Positions 28,246-38,107 of a DNA stretch of 64,000 nucleotides are shown here, piece after piece. The DNA lies in contig NZ_CP009429.1 in assembly GCF_001314325.1 (NCBI RefSeq), positions 2,046,501 to 2,110,500 on the forward strand, in the 5' to 3' direction. The translations under genes were made by a program, and so were the position numbers. Origin of the DNA: Sphingopyxis macrogoltabida (lineage in GTDB: Bacteria > Pseudomonadota > Alphaproteobacteria > Sphingomonadales > Sphingomonadaceae). A model generated the notes under the pieces. It searched no databases, had not been told where the DNA came from, and saw only the letters and a list, made by a program, of their open reading frames with translations. Positions within the stretch are counted from its first letter, which is position 1. Every line of letters begins with the position of its first letter.

Positions 28246-28710
28246 ATGCGCTGTCCCTATTGCGGCCATGAAGACAGCCAGGTGAAGGACAGCCGTCCGA
28301 CCGAGGACGGCGCCGCGATTCGCCGCCGCCGCCAGTGCGAGGATTGCGGCGCGCGCTTTACCACCTTCGAGCGTATCCAGCTCCGCGAGGTCGCGGTTCT
28401 CAAAGCGGGCGGCAGCCGCGAACCCTTCGATCGCGAGAAACTGATGCGCAGCGTCCAGATCGCGTGCCGCAAGCGGCCGATCGACGGCGCCCGGATCGAA
28501 CGGCTGGTGTCGGGGATCCAGCGCCAGCTAGAGACGTCGGGCGAGAGCGAGGTCCAGGCGGCGCAAATCGGCGCGATGGTGATGGAAGCGCTGAAGGGCT
28601 TCGACAATGTCGCCTATATCCGCTTCGCCAGCGTCTATCGCGATTTCACCGAAGCCAAGGACTTCGAGGAATTTGCCTCGAGCGTCGCCGAAGCGGCGAA
28701 GAAGAGTTGA
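28246..28710 (+). CDS. nrdR: Transcriptional repressor NrdR
   Basis: A 154-residue zinc-ribbon/ATP-cone repressor of ribonucleotide reductase genes that senses dNTP/ATP levels. Zinc ligands are Cys3, Cys6, Cys31 and Cys34 ([10 protein letters not shown] and [15 protein letters not shown]). The ATP-cone follows ([29 protein letters not shown]) and ends with [13 protein letters not shown]. The length is normal. Its stop overlaps the TTG start of the RNA methyltransferase, so translation is coupled. Confidence 0.96.
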   Translation: MRCPYCGHEDSQVKDSRPTEDGAAIRRRRQCEDCGARFTTFERIQLREVAVLKAGGSREPFDREKLMRSVQIACRKRPIDGARIERLVSGIQRQLETSGESEVQAAQIGAMVMEALKGFDNVAYIRFASVYRDFTEAKDFEEFASSVAEAAKKS

Positions 28711-29444
28711 GCGCCGCCCCGCCTCCTGTCATCGTTCTCGTCCGTCCGCAGCTCGGCGAAAATATCGGCAAGGCGGCGCGCGCGATGCTCAATTTCGGGC
28801 TGACCGAGTTGCGCCTCGTCGCGCCGCGCGACGGCTGGCCGAATCCCGATGCCGGGCCGGCCGCATCGGGCGCCGATATCGTGCTGGCCGGGGCGCAGGT
28901 TTTCGACAGCGTCGCCGAGGCGGTTGCCGATTGCACCCATATCTATGCGACCACGGTGCGCAAGCGCGGGGTCACCAAGCCGGTGCTCACCCCCGAAGCG
29001 GCGGCGAAACAGGTCCATGCGACCGCCGGGCGATCGGCCTATATCTTCGGTCCGGAGCGGTCGGGCCTCGAAACCGACGACGTCGCGCTCGCGCACAGCA
29101 TCGTCACGGTGCCGATCAATCCCCAATTCGGGTCGCTCAACCTTGCGCAGGCGGTGATCCTCCTCGCCTATGAATGGTCGAAGGGCGTCGCGCTGGCCAG
29201 CCCGCCCGAAGTCCCGCTCGATCCGCCGGCAGATCATGGCGAAATGGAGCAGCTGATCCAGCATTTCATCCGCGACCTCGACAAGACGGGCTATTTCTTC
29301 CCCGCCGACCGCACCGAGGCGACGCTGCGGACGCTGCGAACCATGCTGACCAAGACCGGCTGGTCCTATAACGATATCAGGATGATGCACGGCATCGTTA
29401 CGACGCTGGGTAAAGCGCGCAAATCGGCACGAACCGCGGATTAA
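28707..29444 (+). CDS. TrmJ-like RNA 2'-O-methyltransferase (SPOUT family, TTG start)
   Basis: A 245-residue SPOUT methyltransferase of the TrmJ/TrmH group, expected to methylate the ribose at tRNA position 32. SPOUT motifs are visible: [34 protein letters not shown] (motif 2) and [20 protein letters not shown] (motif 3, the knotted SAM site). The C-terminal helical part fits TrmJ. The best start is TTG at 28707, inside the nrdR stop (TTGA); no ATG occurs before the conserved N-terminal strand. Its last four bases overlap the convergent chorismate mutase gene. Confidence 0.88.
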   Translation: MSAAPPPVIVLVRPQLGENIGKAARAMLNFGLTELRLVAPRDGWPNPDAGPAASGADIVLAGAQVFDSVAEAVADCTHIYATTVRKRGVTKPVLTPEAAAKQVHATAGRSAYIFGPERSGLETDDVALAHSIVTVPINPQFGSLNLAQAVILLAYEWSKGVALASPPEVPLDPPADHGEMEQLIQHFIRDLDKTGYFFPADRTEATLRTLRTMLTKTGWSYNDIRMMHGIVTTLGKARKSARTAD

Positions 29445-29749
29445 GCCCGTTCGCGATCCCAGCGGTCGAATTCATAGGCGATCGACTGTTCGACCAGCTC
29501 GTTCCACACCGCACGCAGCCGGTCGGGTTCGAGCCCCGCCGCCGCGGCCGCGCGCGCGACATTGTCGAGCACCTCGGCCTTGCGGACCTCGTCGCGGACC
29601 GCCTCGCGGTCGGGCTTGATCCGTGCGGCCGCATCCATATAGCCGAAGCGGCGGACGAGCAGCGCGACCAGCTCGCGGTCGACCTGGTCGACCCCGGCGC
29701 GCACCTCGATCATCGTTTCGCACTGTTCGGGAAGTTTGGCGGACGTCAT
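29441..29749 (-). CDS. Chorismate mutase family protein (second AroQ-type)
   Basis: A 102-residue AroQ-fold protein: EVRAGVDQVDRELVALLVRRFGYMDAAARIKPDREAVRDEVRKAEVLDNV, then RLRAVWNELVEQSIAYEFDRW. The pattern (single IKPD-type loop, C-terminal EFDRWD) is closer to the PchB/isochorismate-pyruvate-lyase-like subgroup than to the gene at 12545. It may be a salvage or specialised chorismate mutase; substrate preference cannot be read from sequence. ATG at 29749 sits next to a hairpin whose loop holds its likely ribosome site (AAAGG). Confidence 0.8.
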   Translation of the reverse strand: MTSAKLPEQCETMIEVRAGVDQVDRELVALLVRRFGYMDAAARIKPDREAVRDEVRKAEVLDNVARAAAAAGLEPDRLRAVWNELVEQSIAYEFDRWDRERA

Positions 29750-29750
29750 G

Positions 29751-29773
29751 GCCGCTGCCTTTAGCGGCTTTTT
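29751..29773 (+). terminator. Intrinsic terminator (plus strand)
   Basis: GCCGCT (29751-29756) pairs perfectly with AGCGGC (29763-29768) around the loop GCCTTT, followed by TTTTT. It would stop read-through from the nrdR-trmJ operon before the rpsD promoter. On the minus strand the same hairpin covers the ribosome-binding region of the chorismate mutase gene. Confidence 0.6.
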
Positions 29774-29801
29774 CCGCCCTGTCGAGCCACGGCTGCAAGG
29801 C

Positions 29802-29830
29802 TTGACTTTACGCCGGTCGCCGTCTAGTCG
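29802..29830 (+). promoter_or_regulatory. Candidate rpsD promoter
   Basis: TTGACT (29802-29807) and TAGTCG (29825-29830) are separated by 17 bases. This pairing resembles sphingomonad housekeeping promoters and lies 120 bases upstream of the rpsD start, leaving a leader of about 110 bases. Confidence 0.55.
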
Positions 29831-29866
29831 CGCGCCTTCGCAATGGACCCCGCACCCCGGTGAAGC

Positions 29867-29913
29867 GGCGGTCGCATAGGACATAGCTCCTATGGTGCGA
29901 CCCGGGAACCGCC
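29867..29913 (+). promoter_or_regulatory. Structured 5' leader of rpsD
   Basis: In the rpsD leader an outer helix (GGCGGT at 29867-29872 with ACCGCC at 29908-29913) encloses a strong inner hairpin (GTCGCA-TAGGA with TCCTA-TGCGAC). The element ends 36 bases before the start codon. A folded leader before a gene for a primary rRNA-binding protein suggests autogenous control by S4, but this is inference from structure and position. Confidence 0.5.
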
Positions 29914-29949
29914 GAAATCCTTCGGCACACAGCAAATTGGAGACGACAT

Positions 29950-30561
29950 ATGTCGAAGCGCCAGAGCGCCAAGTATAAACTCGACCGCCGGATGGGCGAG
30001 AACATCTGGGGTCGCCCGAAGAGCCCGGTCAACCGCCGCGAATATGGCCCCGGCCAGCACGGCCAGCGCCGCAAGGGCAAGATGTCGGACTTCGGCATCC
30101 AGCTCCGCGCCAAGCAGAAGCTCAAGGGCTATTACGGCGACATCACCGAGAAGCAGTTCAAGAAGAACTATTTCGAAGCGTCGCGCATGAAGGGCGACAC
30201 CGGCCAGAACCTGATCGGCCTGCTCGAGCGCCGCCTCGACGCGGTCGTCTACCGCTCGAAGTTCACCCCGACGATCTTCTCGGCGCGCCAGCTCGTCAGC
30301 CACGGCCACGTCTATGTCAACGGCGTGAAGTGCAACATCGCCAGCCGCCTCGTGAAGCCGGGCGACGAAGTCACCCTCGGCAAGAAGGCGCAGGAAATGG
30401 CGCTGGTCGCCGAAGCGCAGAGCCTGCCCGAGCGCGACCTGCCCGAATATCTCGCCATCGACGGCACCAAGGCGACCTTCGTCCGCGTCCCGACGCTCGA
30501 CGAAGTGCCCTATCCGGTGAAGATGGAACCGAATCTGGTCGTCGAATTCTATTCGCGCTGA
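29950..30561 (+). CDS. rpsD: 30S ribosomal protein S4
   Basis: A 203-residue ribosomal protein S4, a primary 16S rRNA-binding protein that nucleates assembly of the 30S body. This is the alphaproteobacterial type lacking the N-terminal zinc cysteines ([38 protein letters not shown]). The S4 RNA-binding domain is at about 93-155 ([32 protein letters not shown]). The gene stands alone with its own promoter, structured leader and terminator. Confidence 0.98.
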   Translation: MSKRQSAKYKLDRRMGENIWGRPKSPVNRREYGPGQHGQRRKGKMSDFGIQLRAKQKLKGYYGDITEKQFKKNYFEASRMKGDTGQNLIGLLERRLDAVVYRSKFTPTIFSARQLVSHGHVYVNGVKCNIASRLVKPGDEVTLGKKAQEMALVAEAQSLPERDLPEYLAIDGTKATFVRVPTLDEVPYPVKMEPNLVVEFYSR

Positions 30562-30586
30562 TCGGATTTCCTTCGATATCGAACGC

Positions 30587-30618
30587 AAAGGGGCGGCCTG
30601 TACGGGTCGCCCCTTTTT
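30587..30618 (+). terminator. Intrinsic terminator of rpsD
   Basis: AAAGGGGCGGCC pairs with GGGTCGCCCCTTT (one G-U) around a short loop, followed by TTTTT. It lies 26 bases after the rpsD stop and is the cleanest intrinsic terminator in the window. The opposite strand also offers a T-run for the convergent S9 peptidase gene. Confidence 0.9.
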
Positions 30619-30633
30619 CGTTGGGGGCCGCGT

Positions 30634-32607
30634 TTACGGCAGGCCCAGCGTCTTCTTCAGGAACATGTCGGACCGCCGCAGCATGTCGGCGCGCGCCGAC
30701 GAATCGTAAAGCTGGTGATCGAGCCCGGGATAGGTAACCATCTCGACCGGTTTGCCCGCCGCCTTCAGCGCCGCTTCCATCGACCGCGCCTGCGAGATAT
30801 CGACGTTCAGATCCTGGTCGCCGCTGAACATCAGCACCGGCGCCTTCATCTTCGCCACCTGCTGCACGGGCGAACCCTCGACCAGATGCGGCCCGGTCCC
30901 GATGAAGTCGCTGACCAGCCGCGCATTGGTGAAATTCCGCGCCTTGCCGACGAGTGCCTTGAGGTCGGTCACCGGGGCGATGGCAACCGTCGCCTTGAAC
31001 AGGTCGGGATCGAGCGCGGCGGACTGCAAAGCCGCATAGCCGCCATAGGACCAGCCGACGACGGCGAGCTTCGCCGGGTCGGCAATCCCTTCCTTCACCA
31101 GCCAGCGCCCCGCGTCGTTGACGTCGCCCACCGCGACCCGCCAGCTCCTGAAGCCGTTTTCGACGTACCAGTCGTCGCCATAGCCCGCCGATCCGCGAAA
31201 ATTCGGCTGGATGACGGCATAGCCCTGCGCCGCATAATATTGCGCCAGCCAGTCGAAACCCCATTCGTCGCGCGCCGAGGGGCCGCCGTGCGGCATCACG
31301 ATCGCCGGCAGCTTGCGGCCGTCGCTCCCCGGCGGCAGGGTCAGATAGGCGGGAATGGACGTACCGTCGGCGGCCGGATAGCTGACCGGCTTGACCTCGG
31401 CCTGCGGCCTTCCTTCGAGGTCCGGGCGCGCCAGCGCAACCTCTCCCAGCTTCCGGCTTGCCTTGTCATAGACATAATAGCGGCCGGGATCGGTATCGCT
31501 GCCCGCGAACAGCAGCAGCCGGCTCTCATCGCGGCTCGCATCGATGAAATTGACGATCGGCAGACCCGGCAGCGCCTTCTGCAATCTCGCCGCCAGCGCC
31601 GCATATTCCTCGTCGAACAGCTTATATTCGGGCTTGTCGGTCGTGTAGGACACGCCGATTACCCGGCCCGTCCGCCCGATCCGGATAAATTCGCCGACAT
31701 CGACGCGGTCGTGCGCGAACAGCAATGTTTCGGGCGCCGTTTCGCCAAGCGTCACGGCATAGGCGGCGCGGCGCCCGTCCTTGTTCTTGAAACCATAAGC
31801 AAGGTTTCGCTCGGCATTCACCGCCTCGGGATCGAAGGCATCGCCCTCGCTCGTCACCCGCGACAGCGGCTTCCAGTCGCGCGATCCGGGTTTGCGATAG
31901 CTGTAGATCATCAGGTCGCGCATCATCCCCTGCGCGTCGGTCGAGCGCACCCCGACGATGCGGACCGCGCCCGTCTCGTCGGCCAGATAGCGCGAAGCGT
32001 CGATGCGCGGATTCTCGATACGCCGGACTCGCAGGCTGGCGGTATCGACCATATCGACGCCGACTCCCTCGGCCACGCTCGCAAGCCGGGTATTCGTCTG
32101 CTCTTCCTGGCGATATTCGCGGGTCATCACGACCTGACCATCGTCGGCCGCCGGCCAGGCGATGATCTGTCCGTCGAACTGCCGCAGCCCGTAGGCACTG
32201 TTCAGACTGTTCTGGCCGAGCTGCTTCATATTGCGGCCATCGGTTCCCACCGCCACCAGTCGCGTGAACGGCAGAACATAACCATAGCCCGGGTCGTATA
32301 CGCCATAGAGCGTGCACACGATCCGCGCGTTCGACGCCCAACTGCACCAGGCGAGATGCCACGGCGCGCCGTCGGACTGGAAAACCGGTTTCGGCTCCCC
32401 GCCCTCGGCGCTGGCGACGAACAGGACCAGACCGCGGTCGCGCGCGGGCTGAATATAGGCAAGCTGCGTCCCGTCGGGTGACATGCTGATGTCGCCGATG
32501 CTGTTGCGCATGCCGTAAAGCGTTGCGTTGTCGGCCTGCGCCGTCACCGATGCCGGCAACGCGCCCAGCGCCGCCAGCACGCCAAGGAAAAACCCGTTTC
32601 TCAGCAT
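30634..32607 (-). CDS. Exported S9-family prolyl oligopeptidase-like peptidase
   Basis: A 657-residue serine peptidase. The signal peptide is about 1-23 (cut after VTAQA), and a beta-propeller-like region with WD-type strands follows (DISMSPDGTQLAYIQP onward). The C-terminal alpha/beta-hydrolase domain has nucleophile Ser520 (VVGWSYGGYA), acid Asp in SGDQDLNV (about 597-599) and His631 in YPGLDHQLYD. It is most like S9C acylaminoacyl/dipeptidyl peptidases and expected in the periplasm. ATG at 32607 starts the signal peptide. It is divergent from the lipoprotein M28 peptidase, forming a peptide-degradation pair. Confidence 0.9.
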   Translation of the reverse strand: MLRNGFFLGVLAALGALPASVTAQADNATLYGMRNSIGDISMSPDGTQLAYIQPARDRGLVLFVASAEGGEPKPVFQSDGAPWHLAWCSWASNARIVCTLYGVYDPGYGYVLPFTRLVAVGTDGRNMKQLGQNSLNSAYGLRQFDGQIIAWPAADDGQVVMTREYRQEEQTNTRLASVAEGVGVDMVDTASLRVRRIENPRIDASRYLADETGAVRIVGVRSTDAQGMMRDLMIYSYRKPGSRDWKPLSRVTSEGDAFDPEAVNAERNLAYGFKNKDGRRAAYAVTLGETAPETLLFAHDRVDVGEFIRIGRTGRVIGVSYTTDKPEYKLFDEEYAALAARLQKALPGLPIVNFIDASRDESRLLLFAGSDTDPGRYYVYDKASRKLGEVALARPDLEGRPQAEVKPVSYPAADGTSIPAYLTLPPGSDGRKLPAIVMPHGGPSARDEWGFDWLAQYYAAQGYAVIQPNFRGSAGYGDDWYVENGFRSWRVAVGDVNDAGRWLVKEGIADPAKLAVVGWSYGGYAALQSAALDPDLFKATVAIAPVTDLKALVGKARNFTNARLVSDFIGTGPHLVEGSPVQQVAKMKAPVLMFSGDQDLNVDISQARSMEAALKAAGKPVEMVTYPGLDHQLYDSSARADMLRRSDMFLKKTLGLP

Positions 32608-32737
32608 GATACTCCCCCTGTTGGTGCCATATCTGCCGCCCGGCCGCGATGGAGGCAAGGCCAAATCGCCGCCTGCTCGCTTGCGCCCGCCGCCCGGGTC
32701 TGGCAGGGTTCGCAACATTATTACAAAGAGGAACGAT

Positions 32738-34420
32738 ATGCGCATTTCTTCCACGCTGAAGGTCGCCGGGCTTGCGAGCCTCGCGATGCTCGCCGCCTGC
32801 AAACAGGGCGACACCCCCGCCGCGGCTCCGGTCATTCCCGATATCGCGCTGCCCGACCTGTCGCTGACCACGTTGCAGGATGTGACGAAGGAACTGTCGT
32901 CGGACGCGTTCGAAGGCCGCTCGCCGGGTACCGCGGGCGAAGAGAAGACCGTCGCCTATCTGATCAAGAAGTTCGAAGAAGCGGGGCTGAAGCCCGGCAA
33001 TAACGGCAAGTGGACGCAGGACGTGCCGCTGGTCGAGATCACCGCGAAGAACGCGACGCCGCTTTCCTTCACCGGCGGCAAGGCGCCGGTCACGCTGCAA
33101 TATGCGAAGGACTATGTCGGCTTCAGCTATCGCGTCCAGCCGAAGACCGAGATCAAGGACAGCGACGTCGTCTTCGTCGGCTATGGCATCAACGCCCCCG
33201 AAAAGGGCTGGAACGACTATGCCGGGCTCGACGTGAAGGGGAAGACCGTCGTCATCCTCGTCAACGACCCCGACTGGCAGACCAAGGAAGCCAAGGGCGA
33301 GTTCAACGGCCGCGCGATGACCTATTACGGCCGCTGGACCTATAAATATGAGGAAGCAGCACGGCAGGGCGCCGCGGCGGCGCTGATCGTCCACGACACC
33401 GAACCCGCCGCCTATGGCTGGAACGTCGTCGAATCGAGCAACACCGGTACCCAGTACCTCGCCGACAGCAAGGATGGCGGCGCCAAGGAAACCGTCGCCA
33501 ACGGCTGGATGCAGCTTGGCAAGGCGAAGGAACTCTTCGCCAGCGCCGGACAGGATTTCGACAAGCTGCGCGATGCGGCGAAGGTGAAGGGCTTCAAGCC
33601 CGTCGCGCTGACCGGCGTCAAAGCGTCGTTCAGCTTCGACAACCAGATTTCGAAGAAGATGTCGCGCAACGTCATCGGCGTGCTGCCGGGAACCAAGCGC
33701 CCCGACGAATATGTCCTCTACACCGCGCACTGGGACCATCTCGGTCGCTGTCAGCCGGTTGCAGGTGACGATATCTGCAACGGCGCGGTCGACAATGCGA
33801 CCGGCACCGCCGGTCTCGTGACCCTGGCGCAGGCCTATCAGAAGGCCGGTGCCGCCGACCGCAGCATCGTGTTCCTTGCCGTCACGGCCGAAGAATCGGG
33901 CCTGCTCGGGTCGAAATATTATGCCGAGAACCCGGTCTTCCCGCTCGCGCGGACCGTCGGCGGGGTGAACATGGACGCGCTCAATGCGGTCGGTCCGACG
34001 AAGGACATCGTCGTCGTCGGCCGCGGCAAGTCCGAACTCGATGCCTATGTCGAAAAGCTCGCCAAGCTCGACAAGCGCGTGATCAAGGACGAGCCGACCC
34101 CCGAAAAGGGCTTCTACTATCGTTCGGACCATTTCAGCTTCGCCAAGCTCGGCGTGCCGATGTTCAACTTCGGCAGCGGCGAGGACCTCGTCACCGGCGG
34201 TGTCGAAGCGGGCAAGAAGGGTTCGGAAGATTATGAGAAGAACCGCTATCACGCCCCCGGCGACGAATATGAGGCGATCACCAACTGGGACGGCATGCTC
34301 GCCGACCTTCGCCTCTATTATGTCTCGGGCCGGATGCTGGCGATGAGCGATGCATGGCCGAACTGGGTCGAGGGCGACGAATTCCGCGCCGCCCGCGACA
34401 AGTCGCGGCCTGCGAAGTAA
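32738..34420 (+). CDS. M28-family zinc metallopeptidase, lipoprotein
   Basis: A 560-residue secreted aminopeptidase-like lipoprotein. A lipobox (LAAC, Cys21) follows a short signal. A protease-associated domain lies at about 140-270, before the M28 catalytic domain. Likely zinc ligands are His331 (AHWDHLG), Asp352 (AVDNATG), Glu385/386 (TAEESG) and later Asp and His residues (NMDALN, RYHAPGDEY). Expected outer-membrane or periplasmic aminopeptidase acting on peptides. ATG at 32738 has an AAAGAGG ribosome site. The agmatine deiminase gene starts 12 bases downstream. Confidence 0.92.
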   Translation: MRISSTLKVAGLASLAMLAACKQGDTPAAAPVIPDIALPDLSLTTLQDVTKELSSDAFEGRSPGTAGEEKTVAYLIKKFEEAGLKPGNNGKWTQDVPLVEITAKNATPLSFTGGKAPVTLQYAKDYVGFSYRVQPKTEIKDSDVVFVGYGINAPEKGWNDYAGLDVKGKTVVILVNDPDWQTKEAKGEFNGRAMTYYGRWTYKYEEAARQGAAAALIVHDTEPAAYGWNVVESSNTGTQYLADSKDGGAKETVANGWMQLGKAKELFASAGQDFDKLRDAAKVKGFKPVALTGVKASFSFDNQISKKMSRNVIGVLPGTKRPDEYVLYTAHWDHLGRCQPVAGDDICNGAVDNATGTAGLVTLAQAYQKAGAADRSIVFLAVTAEESGLLGSKYYAENPVFPLARTVGGVNMDALNAVGPTKDIVVVGRGKSELDAYVEKLAKLDKRVIKDEPTPEKGFYYRSDHFSFAKLGVPMFNFGSGEDLVTGGVEAGKKGSEDYEKNRYHAPGDEYEAITNWDGMLADLRLYYVSGRMLAMSDAWPNWVEGDEFRAARDKSRPAK

Positions 34421-34432
34421 GCGAGGGCGCCC

Positions 34433-35416
34433 ATGACGTTGTTGATGGCGGCCGAATGGGCGCCGCACGAGGCGGTGTGGATCGGCTTTCCGCACCTTGC
34501 CGGGGAATGGTCGGGACAGATCGACGCCGGCCGGCGCGACGTCGCCGCCTTCGCCAACGCCGTCCATGACGGCGGCCGCGGCGAGGAAGTGCGGCTGGTC
34601 GTCAACGACGAGGCGCAGGCGAACATCGCCGCCGCGCTCGTCGACCCCGGCGTCCGCATCCTGATCCAGCCGCTCGGCGACATCTGGCTCCGCGACACCG
34701 GGCCGATCATCGCGGGCACCGGCGCGGCGCGGCGGGCGCGCAATTTCGAATTCAACTGGTGGGGCGAGAAGTTCGTCATGCCGGGCGATAAGGAAGTCGG
34801 CGCGGCGCTCGCTGCCGGATCGGGCCTGCCGGTCGACGATCAGGACTGGGTGCTCGAAGGCGGCGGCATCGACGTCGACGGCACCGGCCTCTGCGTCACC
34901 ACCGAAGAGTGCCTGCTCAACACGAACCGCAACCCGACGCTGACGCGTGAGGATATCGCGGTGCGGCTCCACCAGTCGCTCGGCATCGACCGGCTGCTGT
35001 GGCTGGGGAACGGGCTCACCGGCGACCACACCGACGGCCATGTCGACAATCTCGCGCGCTTCGTCGGCGAAGGGCGGCTGGCGTTGCCCGTCGCGGCGGG
35101 CAATGACGATCCGAACGCGCATATCTACGCGGATGCCCGCGCGCGGGCCGAGGCGTTCGGGGGCGTCGAGATCGTCGACCTCCCCTCGCCCGGCCGCGTC
35201 GAGGTGGGCGGCGAAATTGCCGCGGCGAGCTATATGAATTTCTATATCGGCAACAGCGTCGTGGTCGTGCCGACCTATGGCGTCGTTAACGACCGCGCCG
35301 CGGTCGATACGCTCGCGGCGCTCTTCCCCGATCGCCGCGCCATCGGGGTCGATGCGCGCGGCATCATCGCCGGCGGAGGCAGCTTCCATTGCTCGAGCCA
35401 GCAGCTTCCGGCATAG
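34433..35416 (+). CDS. aguA: Agmatine deiminase
   Basis: A 327-residue peptidyl-arginine-deiminase-fold enzyme that hydrolyses agmatine to N-carbamoylputrescine and ammonia. Family features are AEWAPHEAVWIGFP at the N-terminus, GDIWLRDTGPI with catalytic Asp, EGGGIDVDG, the catalytic His in DHTDGHVDN, and nucleophile Cys320 in GGGSFHCSSQQLP. It is followed within eight bases by the amidase that performs the next step, so the two make putrescine from agmatine. Confidence 0.95.
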   Translation: MTLLMAAEWAPHEAVWIGFPHLAGEWSGQIDAGRRDVAAFANAVHDGGRGEEVRLVVNDEAQANIAAALVDPGVRILIQPLGDIWLRDTGPIIAGTGAARRARNFEFNWWGEKFVMPGDKEVGAALAAGSGLPVDDQDWVLEGGGIDVDGTGLCVTTEECLLNTNRNPTLTREDIAVRLHQSLGIDRLLWLGNGLTGDHTDGHVDNLARFVGEGRLALPVAAGNDDPNAHIYADARARAEAFGGVEIVDLPSPGRVEVGGEIAAASYMNFYIGNSVVVVPTYGVVNDRAAVDTLAALFPDRRAIGVDARGIIAGGGSFHCSSQQLPA

Positions 35417-35423
35417 GGGCGCC

Positions 35424-36275
<852 letters not shown>

Positions 36276-36278
36276 CGG

Positions 36279-37739
36279 CTATTCTGCCTCGGTGCTGAGC
36301 CCAAGTTCGGGAATCCCGATCGAGCGCCGCCCGCCGAAGTCCGAGCGCACAACGATTGCGCCCTGCTTTTCCATATATTCGACAAGGCGGCGGATGCGGC
36401 CGGGCGAACGCGTGCCATAGGCGCGACCGAGCGCGTCGTCGTCGGGGCACGCCTCGCCGTCCATCGCCGCGCGCGCGATCTGCAGAAAGGGCGCGAGCAT
36501 GTCGTCGGGCAGCCGCGCCGCCGCGTCGAGCGGCGCGCGCCACTTGGGATCGGTGGGGTCGAACACCCCGCCCTTCGCCAGCGCGAAGCGGCGGCGAAAC
36601 GCCGCGAGGTCGAGCGGCACGCGCCCGATCTTTTGCATCCGACAGCGCACCGAAAAATCCTGATACAGAAAGGCTTCGGGATGAAAGGCGCAGTCGGGGT
36701 CGGCGAGCATATCCTCCAGCGTCGCGATCACAATCGCTTCGGCGTCGACCGCATCCTGCACCGCTTCGACGAGGTCGCCGGGCGGCGGCGGCGCGGTCTC
36801 CGCCTCCTGCTCGGCGATCCGGCGCATCAGCTCGCCCGCCTCGACCGGTGCGGGCTCGAAAACCGGCGCGGGGACAGCGGCCATTTCCATCTCGGCGAAC
36901 AGCATCGTCCGCATCTCGGCGGTCTCGGCAGCGGGAAGCGGCAGCAGCTCGTGCGTTCCCGACTGCGTCGAGGTCCGCGTCGAGCCGATCCGCACCGATA
37001 CCGGGCGGCGCGAAATAGCGGGCCCGAGCCCGAGGAAATGCCCGCGTTCGAGATCGCGGATCGTCTCCGCCTGCCGCCGCTCCATGCCGAGCAGGTCGGC
37101 GGCGCGCGCCATGTCGATGTCGAGGAAGGTGCGCCCCATCAGGAAATTGCTCGCCTCGGCGGCGACATTCTTCGCGAGCTTGGCGAGCCGCTGCGTCGCG
37201 ATCGCGCCGGCGAGCCCGCGCTTGCGGCCGCGGCACATCAGGTTCGTCATCGCGCTGAGGCTGGCGCGGCGCACCGTATCGGACACATCGCCCGACGCGC
37301 TTGGCGCGAACATCTGCGCTTCGTCGACGACGACCAGCGCGGGGAACCAGTGCGCGCGCGGCGCGTCGAACATCGCATTCAGGAACGCGGCGGCGCAAGT
37401 CATCTGCGCCTCGATCTCCAGCGTGTCGAGCGCAAGAATCACCGAGGCGCGATGCTCGCGGATACGCGCGCCGATCGCCGCGATCTCTCGCTCGTTATAG
37501 TCGCCAGCGTTGATCACGACATGGTTGTAGGCATCAGCGAGCGTGACGAAATCGCCCTCGGGATCGATGATCACCTGCTGCACCAGCCCGGCGCTTTCCT
37601 CGAGCAGGCGGCGCAGGAGATGCGATTTTCCCGAACCCGAATTGCCCTGAACGAGCAGGCGGGTCGCCAGCAGTTCGTGGACGTCGATATGCACCGCCCT
37701 GCCCGTGCCGTCGGTCCCGATTTCGATGCTGCTGCTCAC
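36279..37739 (-). CDS. HerA/DUF87-type ATPase
   Basis: A 486-residue cytoplasmic P-loop ATPase of the HerA/FtsK superfamily. Walker A is GNSGSGKSH (32-40), Walker B is ALVVVDEAQMF (about 134-144), and a sensor region follows (GAIATQRLAKLAKNVAAE). A Pro/Glu-rich linker (about 280-330) leads to a C-terminal winged-helix-like segment (RRLVEYMEKQGAIVVRSDF). HerA proteins are hexameric DNA translocases, often paired with the NurA nuclease, but no NurA-like gene is adjacent. It could move DNA in repair or defence; the role is unknown. It ends four bases from the convergent aguB gene. Confidence 0.82.
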   Translation of the reverse strand: MSSSIEIGTDGTGRAVHIDVHELLATRLLVQGNSGSGKSHLLRRLLEESAGLVQQVIIDPEGDFVTLADAYNHVVINAGDYNEREIAAIGARIREHRASVILALDTLEIEAQMTCAAAFLNAMFDAPRAHWFPALVVVDEAQMFAPSASGDVSDTVRRASLSAMTNLMCRGRKRGLAGAIATQRLAKLAKNVAAEASNFLMGRTFLDIDMARAADLLGMERRQAETIRDLERGHFLGLGPAISRRPVSVRIGSTRTSTQSGTHELLPLPAAETAEMRTMLFAEMEMAAVPAPVFEPAPVEAGELMRRIAEQEAETAPPPPGDLVEAVQDAVDAEAIVIATLEDMLADPDCAFHPEAFLYQDFSVRCRMQKIGRVPLDLAAFRRRFALAKGGVFDPTDPKWRAPLDAAARLPDDMLAPFLQIARAAMDGEACPDDDALGRAYGTRSPGRIRRLVEYMEKQGAIVVRSDFGGRRSIGIPELGLSTEAE

Positions 37740-37843
37740 GCCGCCGCCCTACCGGGCCGCCCGCGCGATGACAACCGAGTGCGCGGCGCGGCAGCCGAAT
37801 TTTGCCATCTTGCCAAGCGGCGCCCGAACGCCAAGGAAGGCGC

Positions 37844-38107
37844 ATGGATTTCGACGACCAACTCCGCCGCTATTTCGGCACCACCGACCTCGCCTCGCTG
37901 CGTCCCGAAGCGCTGGAGGCCGGCACCGAACGGATGCAGGTCGATTTCGGGCTCGAAACGAACAAGGGCCGCCGCTTCGCGCTGTGGACGTTCATGTATA
38001 TGCTCGGCGCCGCGCCCGACCTCGACGTCGCGTTCAAGGACGAAGCCGAGCGCGATTCGGCGCGCGACTTCATGGACCTCGTCGACCGGGTGCAACCTAA
38101 AGACTGA
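37844..38107 (+). CDS. Conserved small protein of unknown function
   Basis: An 87-residue soluble protein (MDFDDQLRRYFGTTDLASLRPEALEAGTERMQVDFGLETNKGRRFALWTFMYMLGAAPDLDVAFKDEAERDSARDFMDLVDRV). I do not assign a family, but codon use and length look genic. The ATG at 37844 follows AAGGAAGG, a strong ribosome site. Its last 11 bases overlap the end of the convergent DUF1905 gene, a compact arrangement that leaves no room for a terminator. Confidence 0.68.
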   Translation: MDFDDQLRRYFGTTDLASLRPEALEAGTERMQVDFGLETNKGRRFALWTFMYMLGAAPDLDVAFKDEAERDSARDFMDLVDRVQPKD

